Below, piece by piece: positions 37,801-51,414 of a DNA stretch of 64,000 bases. This DNA comes from Aristolochia californica. Lineage: Eukaryota > Streptophyta > Magnoliopsida > Piperales > Aristolochiaceae. Made by a program: the position numbers and the translations under genes. The notes under the pieces are model-generated. The model saw only the letters and a list, made by a program, of their open reading frames with translations. It was not told where the DNA came from and searched no databases. The number at the start of each line of letters is the position of its first letter. The stretch's first letter is position 1. The stretch is from contig JARWKL010000015.1 of assembly GCA_029961685.1 (NCBI GenBank), positions 11,530,801-11,594,800 of the forward strand, read 5' to 3'.

Positions 37801-40800
37801 GGTTGTTTCGCTCTGGTAAATATCCAACCACTTGAGAATTTAACTTTTTCTACTCCCCCTAATTTTTGGATCTAAAGGCCACTTGCAACCTCAACATGCT
37901 TGTGGCATGCATATCCACCACACTTAAAACTTGTTAGGATCAGTTAGAGGTCTCTTTCCTATAAAATTCCACCAAGCTTTTATTATTAGGGGGTTGTACT
38001 AGTGGAATTTCCCACACATGGATTTTGGAGTCCATTTTTAGTGAGTGAAATAATTTTTTTTTATTATAAAAGTTTTGAATTTTTTTTTGCACACAAGAAC
38101 TCTAGAATTTTCATTTTGTTGCGATCTTATATCTTTTTTTTTTACAAGGAAAAATGGGAGAGTGAAAACTCAAGTTTGGATCTGAAAAAAAAAAAATTTT
38201 TGAAATGCACAAATGATGAGAGAGATAATTCCAAAAAGTATATGTGATTTTTAAGGATAGGCAAAAAGTGGGTTGTTTGGCTCTGGTAAATATCCAACCA
38301 CTTGAGAATTTGACTTTTCCTACTACCCCTTATTTTTGGATCTGAAGGCCACTTGCATCCTCAATATGCATGTGGCATGCATATCCACCACACTTAAAAC
38401 ATGTTAGGATCAGTTAGAGGTCTCTTTCCTATAAAATTCCAACAAGCTATTATTATTAGGGGGTTGTACAAGTGGAATTTGCCAAACTTGGATTTTGGAG
38501 TTCATTTTTAGTGCGTGAAATACTTTTCTATTTATTATTATAGTTTTCAAATTTTTTTGCACACATGAACTCTAAAATTTTCATTTCGTTGCGATCTTAT
38601 ATCTTTTTTGTTTACGAGGAAAAATGGGAGAGTGAAAACTCAAGTTTGGATCTGAAAAAAAAAAAAATTGAAATGCACAAATGATGAGAGAGATAATTCC
38701 AAAAAGTATATGTGATTTTTAAGGATAGGCAAAAAGTGGGTTGTTTGGCTCTAGTAAATATCCAACCACTTGAGAATTTGACTTTTTCTACTACCCCTAA
38801 TTTTTGGATATGAAGGCCACATGCATCCCCAATATGCTTTTGGCATGCATATCCACGACATTTAAAACAGGTTAGGATCAGTTAGAGGTCTCTTTCCTAT
38901 AAAATTCCGCCATGCAATTATTATTAGGCGGTTGTACTAGTGGAATTTCCCAAACATGGATTTTGAAGTTCATTTTACATGCGTGAAATAATTTTTTTTT
39001 ATTATTAAAGTTTTCAAATTTTTTAGCACACATAATCTCCAAAATTTTCATTTTGTGGCGATCTTATATCTTTTTTGTTTACGCGGAAAAATGGGAGAGT
39101 GAAAACTCAAGTTTAGATCTGAAAAAAAAAATTTGAAATGCAAAAATGCTGAGAGATATAATTCCAAAAAGTATCTGTGATTTTTAAGGATAGGTAAAAA
39201 GTGGGTTGTTTGGCTCTGGTAAATATCCAACCACTTGAGAATATAACTTTTTCTACTCCCCCTAATTTTTGGATCTGAAGGCCACTTTCATCCTCAACAT
39301 GCTTGTGGCATGCATATCTACCACACTTAAAAAAATGTTAGGATCTGTTAGAGGTCTCTTTCCTATAAAATTCCCCCAAGCTATTATTATTAAGGGGTTG
39401 TACTAGTGGAATTTCCCAAACATGGATTTTGGAGTTCATTTTTAGTGCGTGAAATAATTTTCTATTTATTATAATAGTTTTCAAATTTTTTTGCACACAT
39501 GAACTCTAAAATTTTCATTTCGTTGCGATCTTATATCTTTTTTGTTTACGAGGAAAAAAGGGAGAGTGAAAACTCAAGTTTGCTTATGAAAAAAAAAAAA
39601 TTGAAATGCACAAATGCTGAGAGAGATAATTCCAAAAAGTATCTGTGATTTTTAAGGATAGGCAAAAAGTGGGTTGTTAGGCTCTGGTAAATATCCAACC
39701 ACTTGAGAATTTGACTTTTTCTACTCCCCCTAATTTTTGGATCTGGAGGCCACTTGCATCCTCAACATGCTTGTGGCATGCATATCCACCACACTTAAAA
39801 CATGTTAGGATCAGTTAGAGGTCTCTTTCCAATAAAATTCCACCAAGCTATTATTATTAGGGGGTTGTACTAGTGGAATTTCTCAAACATGGATTTTGGA
39901 GTTCATTTTCTGTGCGTGAAATAATTTTCTATTTATTATTATAGTTTTCAAATTTTTTTGCACACATGAACTCTTAAATTTTCATTTTGTTGCGATATTA
40001 TATCTTTTTTGTTAACGAGGAAAAATGGGAGACTGAAAACTCAAGTTTGGATAAAAAAAAAAAAATTTGAAATGCACAAATGCTAAGAGAGATAATTCCA
40101 AAAAGTATATGTGATTTTTAAGGACAGGCAAAAAGTGGGTTGTTTGGCTCTAGTAAATATCCAACCACTTGAGAATTTGACTTTTTCTATTACCCCTAAT
40201 TTTTGGATCTGAAGGCCACTTGCATCCTCAACATGCTTGTGGCATGCATATCCACCACACTTAAAACAGGTTAGGATCAGTTAGAGATCTCTTTCCTATA
40301 AAATTCCACCATGCTATTATTATTAGGGGGTTGAACTAAAGGAATTTCCCAAACATGGATTTTGAAGTTCATTTTAAACGCGTGAAATAATTTTTTATTT
40401 ATTATTAAAGTTTTCAAATTTTTTTGCACAGATAACCTCTAAAATTTTCATTTTGTTGCGATCTTATATCTATTTTTTTTACGAGGAAAAATGGGAGAGT
40501 GAAAACTCAAGTTTGCATCTGAAAAAAAAATATTTGAAATGCAAAAATGCTGAGAGAGATATTTCCAAAAAGTATCTGTGATTTTTAAGGATACGAAAAA
40601 AGTGGGTTGTTTTGCTGTAGTAAATATCCAACCACTTGAGAATTTAACTTTTTCTACTCCCCCTAATTTTTGGATCTGAAGGCCACTTGCATCCTCAACA
40701 TGCTTGTGGCATGCATATCCACCACACTTAAAACATGTTAGGATCAGTTAGAAGTCTCTTTTCTATAAATTCCACCAAGCTATTATTATTAGGGGGCTGT

Positions 40801-41629
40801 ACTAGTGGAATTTCCCAAACATGGATTTTGGAGTTCATTTTCCGTGCGTGAAATAATTTTCTATTTATTATTATAGTTTTCAAATTTTTTTGCACACAAG
40901 AACTCTTAAATTTTCATTTTGTGGCGATCTTATATCTTTTTTGTTTACGAGGAAAAATGGGAGAGTGAAAACTCAAGTTTGGATCTGAGAAAAAAAAATT
41001 TTGAAATGCACAAATACTGAGAGAGATAATTTCAAAAAGTATCTATGATTTTTAAGGATAGGCAAAAAGTGGGTTGTTTGGCTCTGGTATTATCCAACCA
41101 TTTGAGAATTTAACCTTTTCTACTCCCCCTAATTTTTAGATCTGAAGGCCACTTGCATCCTCAACATGCTTGTGGCATGCATATCTACCACACTTAAAAC
41201 ATTTTAGGATCAGTTAGAGGTCTCTTTCCTATAAAACTCCACCAAGCTATTATTATTAGGGGGTTGTACATGTGGAATTTCCCAAACAGGGATTTTGGAG
41301 TTCATTTTTTGTGCGTGAAATAATTTTCTATTTATTATTATTGTTTTCAAATTTTTTTCCACACATGAACTCTAAAATTTTCATTTTATTGTGATCTTAT
41401 ATCGTTTTTGTTTACGAGGAAAAATGGGAGAGTGAAAACTCAAGATTGGATCTGAAAAAAAAAATTTGAAATGCACAAATGCTGAGAGAGATATTTCCTA
41501 AAAGTATCTATGATTTTTAAGGTTAGGCAAAAAGTGGGTTGTTTGGCTCTGGTAAATATCCAACCACTTGAGAATTTGACTTTTTCTACTCCCCTTAATT
41601 TTTGGATCTGAAGGCCACTTGCATCCTCA

Positions 41630-41660
41630 ACATGCTTGTGGCATACGGATCAATTAGAGG
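41630..41660 (+). repeat. Deletion monomer, ~26 bp lost after the landmark
   Basis: GGCATACGGATCAATTAG replaces the usual stretch from GGCATGCATATCC through TTAGGATCAGTTAG. The junction is near 41,645 and the interval to the next landmark falls to 441 bp. This removes the CCACCACACTTAAAACA block, otherwise among the most constant parts of the monomer. I see no other copy with this deletion. Confidence 0.9.
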
Positions 41661-44600
41661 TCTCTTTCCTATAACATTCCACCAAGCAATTATTATTAGG
41701 GGTTTGTACTTTTGGAATTTCCCAAACATGGATTTTGGAGTTCATTTTTAGTGCGTGAAATAATTTTCTGTTTATTTTTATAGTTTTCAAATTTTTTTGC
41801 ACACATGAACTCTAAAATTTTAATTTTGTTGCGATCTTATATCTTTTTTGTTTACAAGGAAAAATGGGAGAGTGAAAACTCAAGTTTGGATCTGAAAAAA
41901 AAAAATTTGAAATGCACAAATGCTGAGATAGATAATTCCAAAAAGTATATGTGATTTTTAACGATAGGCAAAAAGTGGGTTGTTTGGCTCTGGTAAATAT
42001 CCAACCACTTGAGAATTTAACTTTTTCTACTCCCCCTAATTTTTGGATCTGAAGGCCACTTGCATCCTCAACATGCTTGTGGCATGCATATCGACCACAC
42101 TTAAAACATGTTAGGTTCAGTTAGAGGTCTATTTTTTATAAATTCCACCAAGCTATTATTATTAGGGGGTTGTACTAGTGGAATTTCACAAAGATGGATT
42201 TTGGAGTTCATTTTCAGTGTGTGAAATAATTTTCTATTTATTATTATAGTTTTCAAATTTTTTTGCACATATGAACTCTAAAATTTTCATTTTGTTGCGA
42301 TCTTATATCTTTTTTGTTTACGAGGAAAAATTGGAGAGTGAAAACTCAAGGGTGGATATGAAAAAAAATAAAATTGAAATGCACAAATGCTGAGAGAGAT
42401 ATTTCCAAAAAGTATCTGTGATTTTTAAGGATAGGCAAAAAGTGGGTTGTTTGGCTCTGGTAAATATCCAACCACTTGAGAATTTGACTTTTTCTACTCC
42501 CCCTAATTTTTGGATCTGAAGGCCACTTGCATCCTCAACATGCTTGTGGCATGCATATCCACCACACTTAAAACATGTTAGGATCAGTTAGAGGTCGCTT
42601 TCCTATAAAATTCCACCAAGCTATTCTTAAAAGGGGGTTGTACTAGTGGAATTTACCAAACATGGATTTTGGAGTTCAGTTTTAGTGCGTGAAATAATTT
42701 TCTATTTATTATTATAGTTTTCAAATTTTTTTGCACAGATGAACTCTTAAATTTTCATTTTGTTGCCATCTTATATCTTTTTTGTTTTCGAGGAAAAATG
42801 GGAGAGTGAAACCTCCAGTTTGGATCTGAAAAAAAAGAAAATCGAAATGCACAAATGCTGAGAGTGATAATTCCAAAAAGTATCTGTGATTTTTAAGGAT
42901 AGGCAAAAAGTGGGTTGTTTGGCTCTGGTAAATATCCAACTACTTGACAATTTGACTTTTTCTTCTCCCCCTAATTTTTGGATCTGAAGGCCACTTGCAT
43001 CCTCAACATGCTTGTGGCATGCATATCCACCACACTAAAAACATATTAGTATTAGTTAGAGGTCTCTTTCCTAAAAAATTCCACCAAGCTATTATTAGGG
43101 GGTTGTACTAGTGGATTACCCAAACATGGATTTTGGAGTTCATTTTTAGTGCGTGAAATAATTTTCTATTTATTATTATAGTTTTCAAATTTTTTTGCAC
43201 ACATGAACTCTAAAATTTACATTTTGTTGCAATCTTTTATCTTTTTTGTTAACAAGGAAAAATAGGAGAATGAAAACTCAAGTTTGGATCTGAAAAAAAA
43301 AATTGAAATGCACAAATGCTGAGAGAGATATTTCCAAAAAGTATCTGTGATTTTTAAAGATAGGCAAAAAGTGGGTTGTTTGGCTCTGGTAAATATCCAA
43401 CCACTTGAGAATTTGACTTTTTCTACTCTCCCTAATTTTTGGATCTGAAGGCCACTTGCATCCTCAACATGCTTGTGGCATGCATATCCACCACACTTAA
43501 AACATGTTAGGATCAGTTGGAGGTCTCTTTCCTATAAAATTCCACCAAGCAATTATTATTAGGGGGTTGTACTAGTGGAATTTCCCAAACATGGATTTTG
43601 GAGTTCATTTTTAGTGCGTTAAATAATTTTCTAATTATTATTATCGTTTTCAAAATTTTTTGCACACATGACCTCCAAAATTTTCATTTCATTGCGATCT
43701 TATATCTTTTTTATTTACGAGGAAAAAAGGGAGAGAGAAAACTCAAGTTTGGATCTGAAAAGAAAAAAATTTGAAATGCACAAATGCTGAGAGAGATAAT
43801 TCCAAAAAGTATCTGTGATTTTTAAGGATAGGCAAAAAGTGGGTTGTTTGGCTCTGGTAAATATCCAACCACTTGATAATTTCACTTTTTCTACTCCCCC
43901 TAATTTTTGGATCTCGAGGCCACTTGCATCCTCAACATGCTTGTGGCATGCATATCCACCACACTTAAAACATGTTAGGATCAGTTAGAGGTCTGTTTCC
44001 TATAAAATTCCACCAAGCTATTATTATTTGGTGGTTGTACTAATGGAATATCCCAAACATGGATTTTGGAGTTCATTTTTAGTGCGTGAAATAATTTTCT
44101 ATTTATTATTATAGTTTTCAAATTTTTTTGCACACATGAACTCTAAAATTTTCATTTTGTTGCGATTTTATATCTTTTTTGTTTACAAGGAAAAATGGGG
44201 GAGTGGAAACTCAAGTTTGGATCGGAAAAGAAAAAAATTTGAAATGCACAAATGCTGAGAGAGATAATTCCAAAAAGTATCTGTGATTTTTAAGATTAGG
44301 CAAAAAGTGGGTTGTTTGGCTCTGGTAAATATCCAACCACTTGAGAATTTGACTTTTTCAACTCCCCCTAATTTTTTGATCTGGAGGCCACTTGCGTCCT
44401 CAACAAGCTTGTGGCATGCATATCCACCAAACTTAAAACATGTTAGGATCAGTTTGAGGTCTCTTTCCTATAAAATTCCACCAAGCAATTATTATAAGGG
44501 GGTTGTACTAGTGGAATTTCCCAAACATGGATTTAGGAGTTCATTTTTAGTGCGAGAAATAATTTTCTAATTATTATTATAGTTTTCAAATTTTTTTGCA

Positions 44601-47280
44601 CACATGAACTCTAAAATTTTCATCTCGTTGCGATCTTATATCTTTTTTATTTACGAGGAAAAATGGGAGAGAGAAAACTCAAGTTTGGATCTGAAAAGAA
44701 AAAAATTTGAAATGCACAAATGCTGAGAGAGATAATTCCAAAAAGTATCTGTGATTTTTAAGGATAGGCAAAAAGTTGGTTGTTTGGCTCTGGTAAATAT
44801 CCAACCACTTGATAATTTGACTTTTTCTACTCCCCCAAAATTTTGGATCTCGAGGCCACTTGTATCGTCAACATGCTTGTGGCATGCATATCCACCACAC
44901 TTAAAACATGTTAGGATCAGTTATAGGTCTCTTTCCTGTAAAATTCCACCAGGCTATTATTATTAGGGGGTTGTACTAGTGGAATTTCCCAAACATGAAT
45001 TTTGGAGTTCATTTTCAGTACGTGAAATAATTTTCTATTTATTATTATAGTTTTCAAATTTTTTTGCACACATGAACTCTTAAATTTTTATTTTGTTGCG
45101 ATTTTATATCTTTTTTGCTTACGAGGAAAAATGGGGGAGTGGAAACTCAAGTTTGGATCTGAAAAAAAAAAATTTGAAATGCACAAATGCTGAGTGAGAT
45201 AATTCCAAAAAGTATCTGTGATTTTTAATGTTAGGCAAAAAGTGGGTTGTTTGGCTCCGGTAAATATCCAACCAGTTGACAATTTAACTTTTTCTACTCC
45301 CCTTAATTTTTGGATCTGAAGACCACTTGCATCCTTAACAAGCTTGTGGCATGCATATCCACCACACTTAAAACATGTTAGGATCAGTTAGAGGTCTCTT
45401 TCCTATAAAATTCGACCAAGCAATTATTATAAAGGGGTTGTAGTAGTGGAATATCCCAAACATGGATTTTCGAGTTCATTTTTACTGCGTGAAATAATTT
45501 TCTATTTATTATTAAAGTTTTCTATTTTTTTTGCACACATGAACTCTAAAATTTTCATTTCGTTGCGATCTTATATCTTTTTTGTTTTCCAGGAAAAATG
45601 GGAGAGTGAAAACTCAAGTTTGGATCTGAAAAAAAAAAATTCGAAATGCACAAATGCTGAGAGAGATAATTCAAAAAAGTATATGTGATTTTTAAGGATA
45701 GGCAAAAAGTGGGTTGTTTGGCACTGGTAAGTATCCAACCACTTGAGAATTTAACTTTTTCTACACCCCCTAATTTTTGGATCTGAAGGCCACTTGCATC
45801 CTCAACATGCTTGTCGCATGCATATCTACCACACTTAAAACATGTTAAGATCATTTAGAGGTGTCTTTCCTATAAAATTCCACCATGCTATTATTATTAG
45901 GGGGTTGTACTAGTGGAATTTCCCAAACTGGGATTTTAGAGTTCATTTTTAGTTCGTGAAATAATTTTCTATTTATTATTATAGTTTTCAAATTTTTTTG
46001 CACACATGAACTCTAAAATTTTCTTTTGCTTGCGATCTTATATGTTTTTTGTTTACGAGGAAAAATGGAAGAGTGAAAACTCATGTTTGGATCTGAAAAA
46101 AAAAAATTTGAAAATGCACAAATGCTGAGAGAGATAATTCCAAAATGTATCTGTGAGTTTTATGGTTAGGCAAAAAGTGGGTTGTTTGGCTCTGGTAAAT
46201 ATCCAACCACTTGAGAATTTAACTTTTTCTACTCCCCTTAATTTTTGGATCTGAAGGCCACTTGCATCCTCAACATGCTTGTGCCATGCATATCCACCAC
46301 ACTTAAAACATGTTAGGATCAGTTGGAGGTCTCTTTCCTATAAAATTCCACCAACCAATTATTATTAGGGGTTGTACTAGTGGAATTTCCCAAACATGGA
46401 TTTTGGAGTTCATTTTTGGTGCGTGAAATAATTTTCTAATTATTATTATAGTTTTCAAATTTTTTGGCACACTTGCACTCTAAAATTTTCATTTCGTTGC
46501 GATCTTATATCTTTTTTGTTTATGAGGAAAAATGGGAGAGAGAAAAATCAATTTTGGATCTGAAAAGAAAAAAATTTGAAATGCACAAATGCTGAGAGAG
46601 ATAATTCCAAAACGTATCTGTGTTTTTTAAGGATAGGCAAAAAGTGGGTTGTTTGGCTCTGGTAAATATCCAACCACTTGAGAATTTGACTTTTTCTACT
46701 CCCCCTAATTTTTGGATCTGGAGGCCACTTGCATCCTCAACATGCTTGTGGTATGCATATCCACCAAACTTAAAACATGTTAGGATCAGTTAGAGGTCTC
46801 TTACCTATAAAATTCCACCAAGCTATTATTATTAGGGGGTTGTACTAGTGGAATTTCCCAAACATGGATTTTGGAGTTCATTTTTAGTGCGTGAAATAAA
46901 TTTTTTTTTATTATTATATTTTTCAAATTCTTTTGCACACATGAACACTAAAATTTTCATTTTGTTGCGATCTTATATCTTTTTTGTTTACGAGGAAAAA
47001 TGGGAGAGTGAAAACTCAAATTTGGATCTAAAAAAAAAAAATTTGAAATGCACAAATGCTGAGAGAGATAATTCCATGAAGTATGTGTGATTTTTAAGGA
47101 TAGGCAAAAAGTGGGTTGTTTAGCTCTGGTAAATATCCAACCACTTGAGAATTTAACTTTTTCTACTCCCCCTAATTTTCTGATCTGAAGGCCACTTGCA
47201 TCCACAACATGCTTGTGGCATACATACCCACCACATTTAAAACTTGTTAGGATCAGTTAGAGGTCTCTTTCCTATAAAAT

Positions 47281-47310
47281 TCCACCAAGCTATTAATAGT
47301 GGAATTTCCC
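47281..47310 (+). repeat. Deletion monomer, ~16 bp lost around the ATT stretch
   Basis: CAAGCTATTAATAGTGGAAT lacks the usual TAGGGGGTTGTACTAG segment, so the interval between landmarks 47207 and 47658 is 451 bp. The junction lies near 47,296. Confidence 0.85.
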
Positions 47311-47384
47311 AAACATGGATATTGAAGTTCATTTTAAGTGCGTGAAATAATTTTTTATTTATTATTATAGTTTTCAATTTTTTT

Positions 47385-49209
47385 GCACACATGAACTCTA
47401 AAATTTTCATTTCGTTGCGATCTTTTATCTTTTTTGTTTACGAGGAAAAATGGGAGAGAGAAAACTAAACTTTGGATCTGAAAAGAAAAAAATTTGAAAT
47501 GCACAAATGCTGAGAGAGATAATTCCAAAAAGTATCTGTGATTTTTAAGGATAGGCAAAAAGTGGGTTGTTTGGCTCTGGTAAATATCCAACCACTTGAG
47601 AATTTGACTTTTTCTACTCCCCCTAATTTTTTGATCTTGAGGCTACTTGCATCCTCAACATGCTTGTGGCATGCATATCAACCACACTTAAAACATGTTA
47701 GGATCAGTTAGAGGTCTCTTTCCTATAAAATTCCACCAAGCTATTATTATTAGGGGGTTGTACTAGTGGAATTTCCCAAACATGCATTTTGAAGTTCATT
47801 TTAACTGTGTGAAACAATTTTTTATTTATTATTATAGTTTTCAAATTTTTTTGCACACATGAACTCTAAAATTTTCATTTCGTTGCGATCTTTTATTTTT
47901 TTTTTTTTACGAGGAAAGATGGGAGAGAGAAAACTCAAGTTTGGATCTGAAAAGAAAAAAATTTGAAATGCAGAAATGCTGAGAGAGATCATTCCAAAAA
48001 GTATCTGTGATTTTTAAGGTTAGGCAAAAAGTGGGTTGTTTGGCTCGGGTAAATATCTGAAGGCCACTTGTATCCTCAACATGCTTGTGCCATGCATATC
48101 CACCACACTTAAAACATGTTAGGATCAGTTGGAGGTCTCTTTCCTATAAAATTCCACCAAGCAATTATTATTAGGGGGTTGTACTAGTGGAATTTCCCAA
48201 ACATGGATTTTGGAGTTCATTTTTAGTGCGTGAAATAATTTTCTATTTATTATTATAGTTTTCAAATTTTTTTGCACACATGAACTCTAAAATTTTCATT
48301 TCGTTGCGATCTTTTATCTTTTTTTTTTTACGAGGAAAGATGGGAGAGAGCAAACTCAAGTTTGGATCTGAAAAGAAAAAAATTTGAAATGCACAAATGC
48401 TGAGAGAGATAATTCCAAAATGTATCTATGATTTTTAAGGATAGGCAAAAAGTGGGTTGTTTGGCTCTGGTAAATATCCAAGCACTTGAGATTTTGACTT
48501 TTTCTACTCCCCCTAATTTTTGGATCTGGAGGCCACTTCCATCCTCAACATGCTTGTGGCATGCATATCCACCACACTTCAAAACATGTTAGGATCAGTT
48601 AGAGGTCTCTTTCCTGTAAAATTCCACCAAGCTATTATTATTAGGGGGTTGTGCTAGTGGAATATCCCAAACATGGATCTTGGAGTTTGTTTTTAGTGCG
48701 TGAAATAAGTTTCTATTTATTATTATAGTTTTCAAATTTTTTTGCACACATGAACTCTAAAATTTTTATTTCGTTACGATCTTATTTCTTTTTTGTTTAC
48801 CAGGAAAAATGGGAGAGTAAAAACTCAAGTTTGGACCTGAAAAAAAAAATTTGAAATGCAAAAAAGCTGAGTGAGATCATTCCAAAAAGTATCTGTGATT
48901 TTTAAGGTTAGGCAAAAAGTGGGTTGTTTGGCTCTAGTAAATATCCCACCACTTGAGAATTTAACTTTTTCTATTCCCCCTAATTTTTGGATCTGAAGGC
49001 CACTTGCATCGTCAACATGCTTGTGGCATGCATATCCACCACACTTAAAACATGTTAGGATCAGTTGGAGGTCTCTTTCCTATAACATTCCACCAAGCAA
49101 TTATTATTAGGGGGTTGTACTAGTGGAATTTACCAAACATGGATTTTGGAGTTCATTTTTAGTGCGTGAAATAATTTTCTATTTATTATTATAGTTTTCA
49201 AATTTTTTT
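47385..49209 (+). repeat. Four-monomer segment, first copy of a local duplication
   Basis: The segment is 1,825 bp with landmarks 47658, 48079, 48548 and 49015. Diagnostic words are TTTTTTGATCTTGAGGCTAC, GCATATCAACCACAC, CATGCATTTTGAAGTTC, GTGTGAAACAATTTT, TACGAGGAAAGATGGG, GTGCCATGCATATCC and CCAAGCACTTGAGATTTTGA. It includes a monomer with a deletion of about 47 bp near 48,056. Confidence 0.85.
48046..48070 (+). repeat. Deletion monomer, ~47 bp lost, first copy
   Basis: GGGTAAATATCTGAAGGCC joins the sequence before CAACCACTTGAG to the sequence after TTTTTGGATC, removing both the ACTTTTTCTACTCCCCCTAA block and the ATTTTTGG block. Both original edges end in ATC, so the break has short homology. 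The landmark interval is 421 bp. Confidence 0.9.
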
Positions 49210-50567
49210 GCACACTTGAACTCTAAAATTTTCATTTCGTTGCGATCTTTTATCTTTTTTGTTTACGAGGAAAAATGGGAGAGAGAAAACTCAAATTTGG
49301 ATCTGAAAAGAAAAAAATTTGAACAGCACAAATGCTGAGAGAGATAATTCCAAAAAGTATCTGTGATTTTTAAGGATAGGCAAAAAGTGGGTTGTTTGGC
49401 TCTGGTAAATATCCAACCACTTTTGAATTTGACTTTTTCTTCTCCCCCTAATTTTTTGATCTTGAGGCTACTTGCATCCTCAACATGCTTGTGGCATGCA
49501 TATCAACCACACTTAAAACATGTTAGGATCAGTTAGAGGTCTCTTTCCTATAAAATTCCACCAACCAATTATTATTAGGGGGTTGTACTAGTGGAATTTC
49601 CCAAACATGCATTTTGAAGTTCATTTTAAGTGTGTGAAACAATTTTTTATTTATTATTATAGTTTACAAATTTTTTTGCACACATAAACTCTAAAATTTT
49701 TATTTCGTTGCGATCTTTTATCTTTTTTTTTTTACGAGGAAAGATGGGTGAGAGAAAACTCAAGTTTGGATCTGAAAAGAAAAAAATTGAAATGCACAAA
49801 TGCTGAGAGAGATAATTCCAAAATGTATCTATGATTTTTAAGCATAGGTAAAAAGTGGGTTGTTTGGCTCTGGTAAATATCTGAAGGCCACTTGCATCCT
49901 CAACATGCTTGTGCCATGCATATCCACCACACTTAAAACATGTTAGGATCAATTGGAGGTCTCTTTCCTATAAAATTCCACCAAGCAATTATTATTAGTG
50001 GGTTGTACTAGTGGAATTTCCCAAACATGGATTTTGGAGTTCATTTTTAGTCCGTGAAATAATTTTCTATTTATTATTATAGTTTTCAAATTTTTTTGCA
50101 CACATGAACTCTAAAATTTTCATTTCGTTGTGATCTTTTATCTTTTTTTTTTTTTACGAGGAAAGATGGGAGAGAGAAAACTCAAGTTTGGATCTGAAAA
50201 AAAAAAATTTGAAATGCACAAATGCTGAGAGAGATAATTCCAAAATGTATTTATGATTTTTAAGGATAGGCAAAAAGTGGGTTGTTTGGCTCTGGTAAAT
50301 ATCCAAGCACTTGAGATTTTAACTTTTTCTACTCCCCCTAATTTTTTGATCTGGAGGCCACTTGCATTCTCAACATGCTTGTGGCATGCATATCCACCAA
50401 ACTTAAAACATGTTAGGATTAGTTAGAGGTCTCTTTCCTATAAAATTCCACCAAGCAATTATTATTAGGGGGTTGTACTAGTGGAATTTCCCAAACTTGG
50501 ATTTTGGAGTTCATTTTAAGTGCGTGAAATAATTTTACTTTTATTATTATAGTTTTCAAATTTTTTT
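49210..50567 (+). repeat. Second, partial copy (three monomers) of the four-monomer segment
   Basis: Landmarks 49483, 49903 and 50373 follow 47658, 48079 and 48548 by 1,824-1,825 bp and carry the same diagnostic words, including the 47-bp deletion. Homology to the fourth monomer (49015) is not continued; the next monomer (50841) is instead related to HOR type j. Confidence 0.85.
49870..49895 (+). repeat. Deletion monomer, ~47 bp lost, second copy
   Basis: GGTAAATATCTGAAGGCC has the same junction as the deletion near 48,056 (interval 420 bp). Identical breakpoints in two monomers four repeats apart mean that the deletion was copied with the segment rather than arising twice. Confidence 0.9.
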
Positions 50568-51308
50568 GCACACATGAACTCTTAAATTTTTATTTTGCTG
50601 CGATCTTATATCTTTTTTGTTTACGAGGAAAAATGGGAGAGTGAAAATTCAAGTTTGGATCTGAAAAAAAAAAAATTTGAAATGCACAAATGCTGAGAGA
50701 GATAATTCCAAAAACTTTCTATGATTTTTAAGGATAGGCCAAAACTCGGTTGTTTGGCTCTGGTAATTATCCACCCACTTGAGAATTTGACTCTTTCTAC
50801 TCCCCCTAATTTTTGGATCTGAAGCCCGCTTGCATCCTCAACATGCTTGTGGCATGCATATCCACCACACTTAAAACATGTTAGGATCAGTTAGAGGTCT
50901 ATTTTCTTTAAAATTTCACCAAGCTATTATTATTAGGGGGTTGTACTAGTGGAATTTCCCAAACATGAGTTTTGGAGTTCATTTTTAGTGCTTGAAATAA
51001 TTTTCTATTTATTATTATAGTTTTCAAATTTTTTTGCACACAAGAACTCTTAAATTTTAATTTTTTTGCGATCTTATATCTTTGTTGTTTAGGAGGGAAA
51101 ATGGGAGAGTGAATACTAAAGTTTGAATCTAAAAAAAAAAAAAATTTGAAATGCACAAATGCTGAGTGAGATAATTCCAAAAAGTATCTGTGATTTTTAA
51201 GGATAGGCAAAATTTGGATGTTTGGCTCCAGTAAATATCCAACCACTTGAGAATTTAACTATATTTTCTCCCCTAATTTTTGGATCTGAAGCCCACTTGC
51301 ATCCTCAA

Positions 51309-51323
51309 CATGCTTGTGGCATG
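51309..51323 (+). other. Conserved hairpin-capable motif CATGC-TTGTG-GCATG
   Basis: Five-base inverted arms flank a five-base loop, directly followed by CATATCC, so GCATGC and ATGCAT palindromes overlap the right arm. This example stands for a motif present in nearly every monomer; it is among the best preserved words in the array. Conservation could reflect protein binding or simply homogenisation; the sequence cannot decide. It does not resemble the CENP-B box. Confidence 0.7.
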
Positions 51324-51391
51324 CATATCCACCACACTTAAAACATGTTAGGATAAGTTAGAGGTCTATTTCCAATCAAATTCCACCAAGC

Positions 51392-51399
51392 TATTATTA
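51392..51399 (+). repeat. ATT-triplet microsatellite inside the monomer
   Basis: TATTATTA lies between CCAAGC and GGGGG. Across the array it has two, three or four ATT units, which causes many of the three-base differences in monomer length (462, 465, 468). Unit number is locally uniform: two in zone 1, mostly three at 35-54 kb, two again after 60.6 kb. Confidence 0.85.
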
Positions 51400-51414
51400 G
51401 GGGGTTGTACTAGT

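Larger units (their letters stand above)
43197..49209 (+). repeat. Dimer-like alternation of monomer variants
   Basis: Monomers with landmarks 43467, 44403, 45338, 46273, 48079 and 49015 carry AATTATTAT after CCAAGC or CCAACC, while those at 43935, 44871, 45805, 46740, 47658 and 48548 carry CTATTATTAT. The monomer at 47207 is disrupted by a deletion. Many monomers here also share a G-interrupted A-run, GAAAAGAAAAAAATTTG. Both marks are uncommon elsewhere in zone 3, so a dimer of about 935 bp appears to have been amplified locally. The alternation is imperfect. Confidence 0.65.

Noticed and set aside
44283..44570. Plus-strand open frames of 60-95 codons (for example this one) as small genes
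   Set aside because: They are translations of monomer sequence recurring at one-monomer spacing, with length set by chance substitutions in stop codons.
51309..51323. The CATGC hairpin as a transcription terminator or CRISPR repeat
   Set aside because: The stem is only five base pairs, no T-run follows directly, and the 465-bp spacing contains no unique spacers, so neither interpretation fits.
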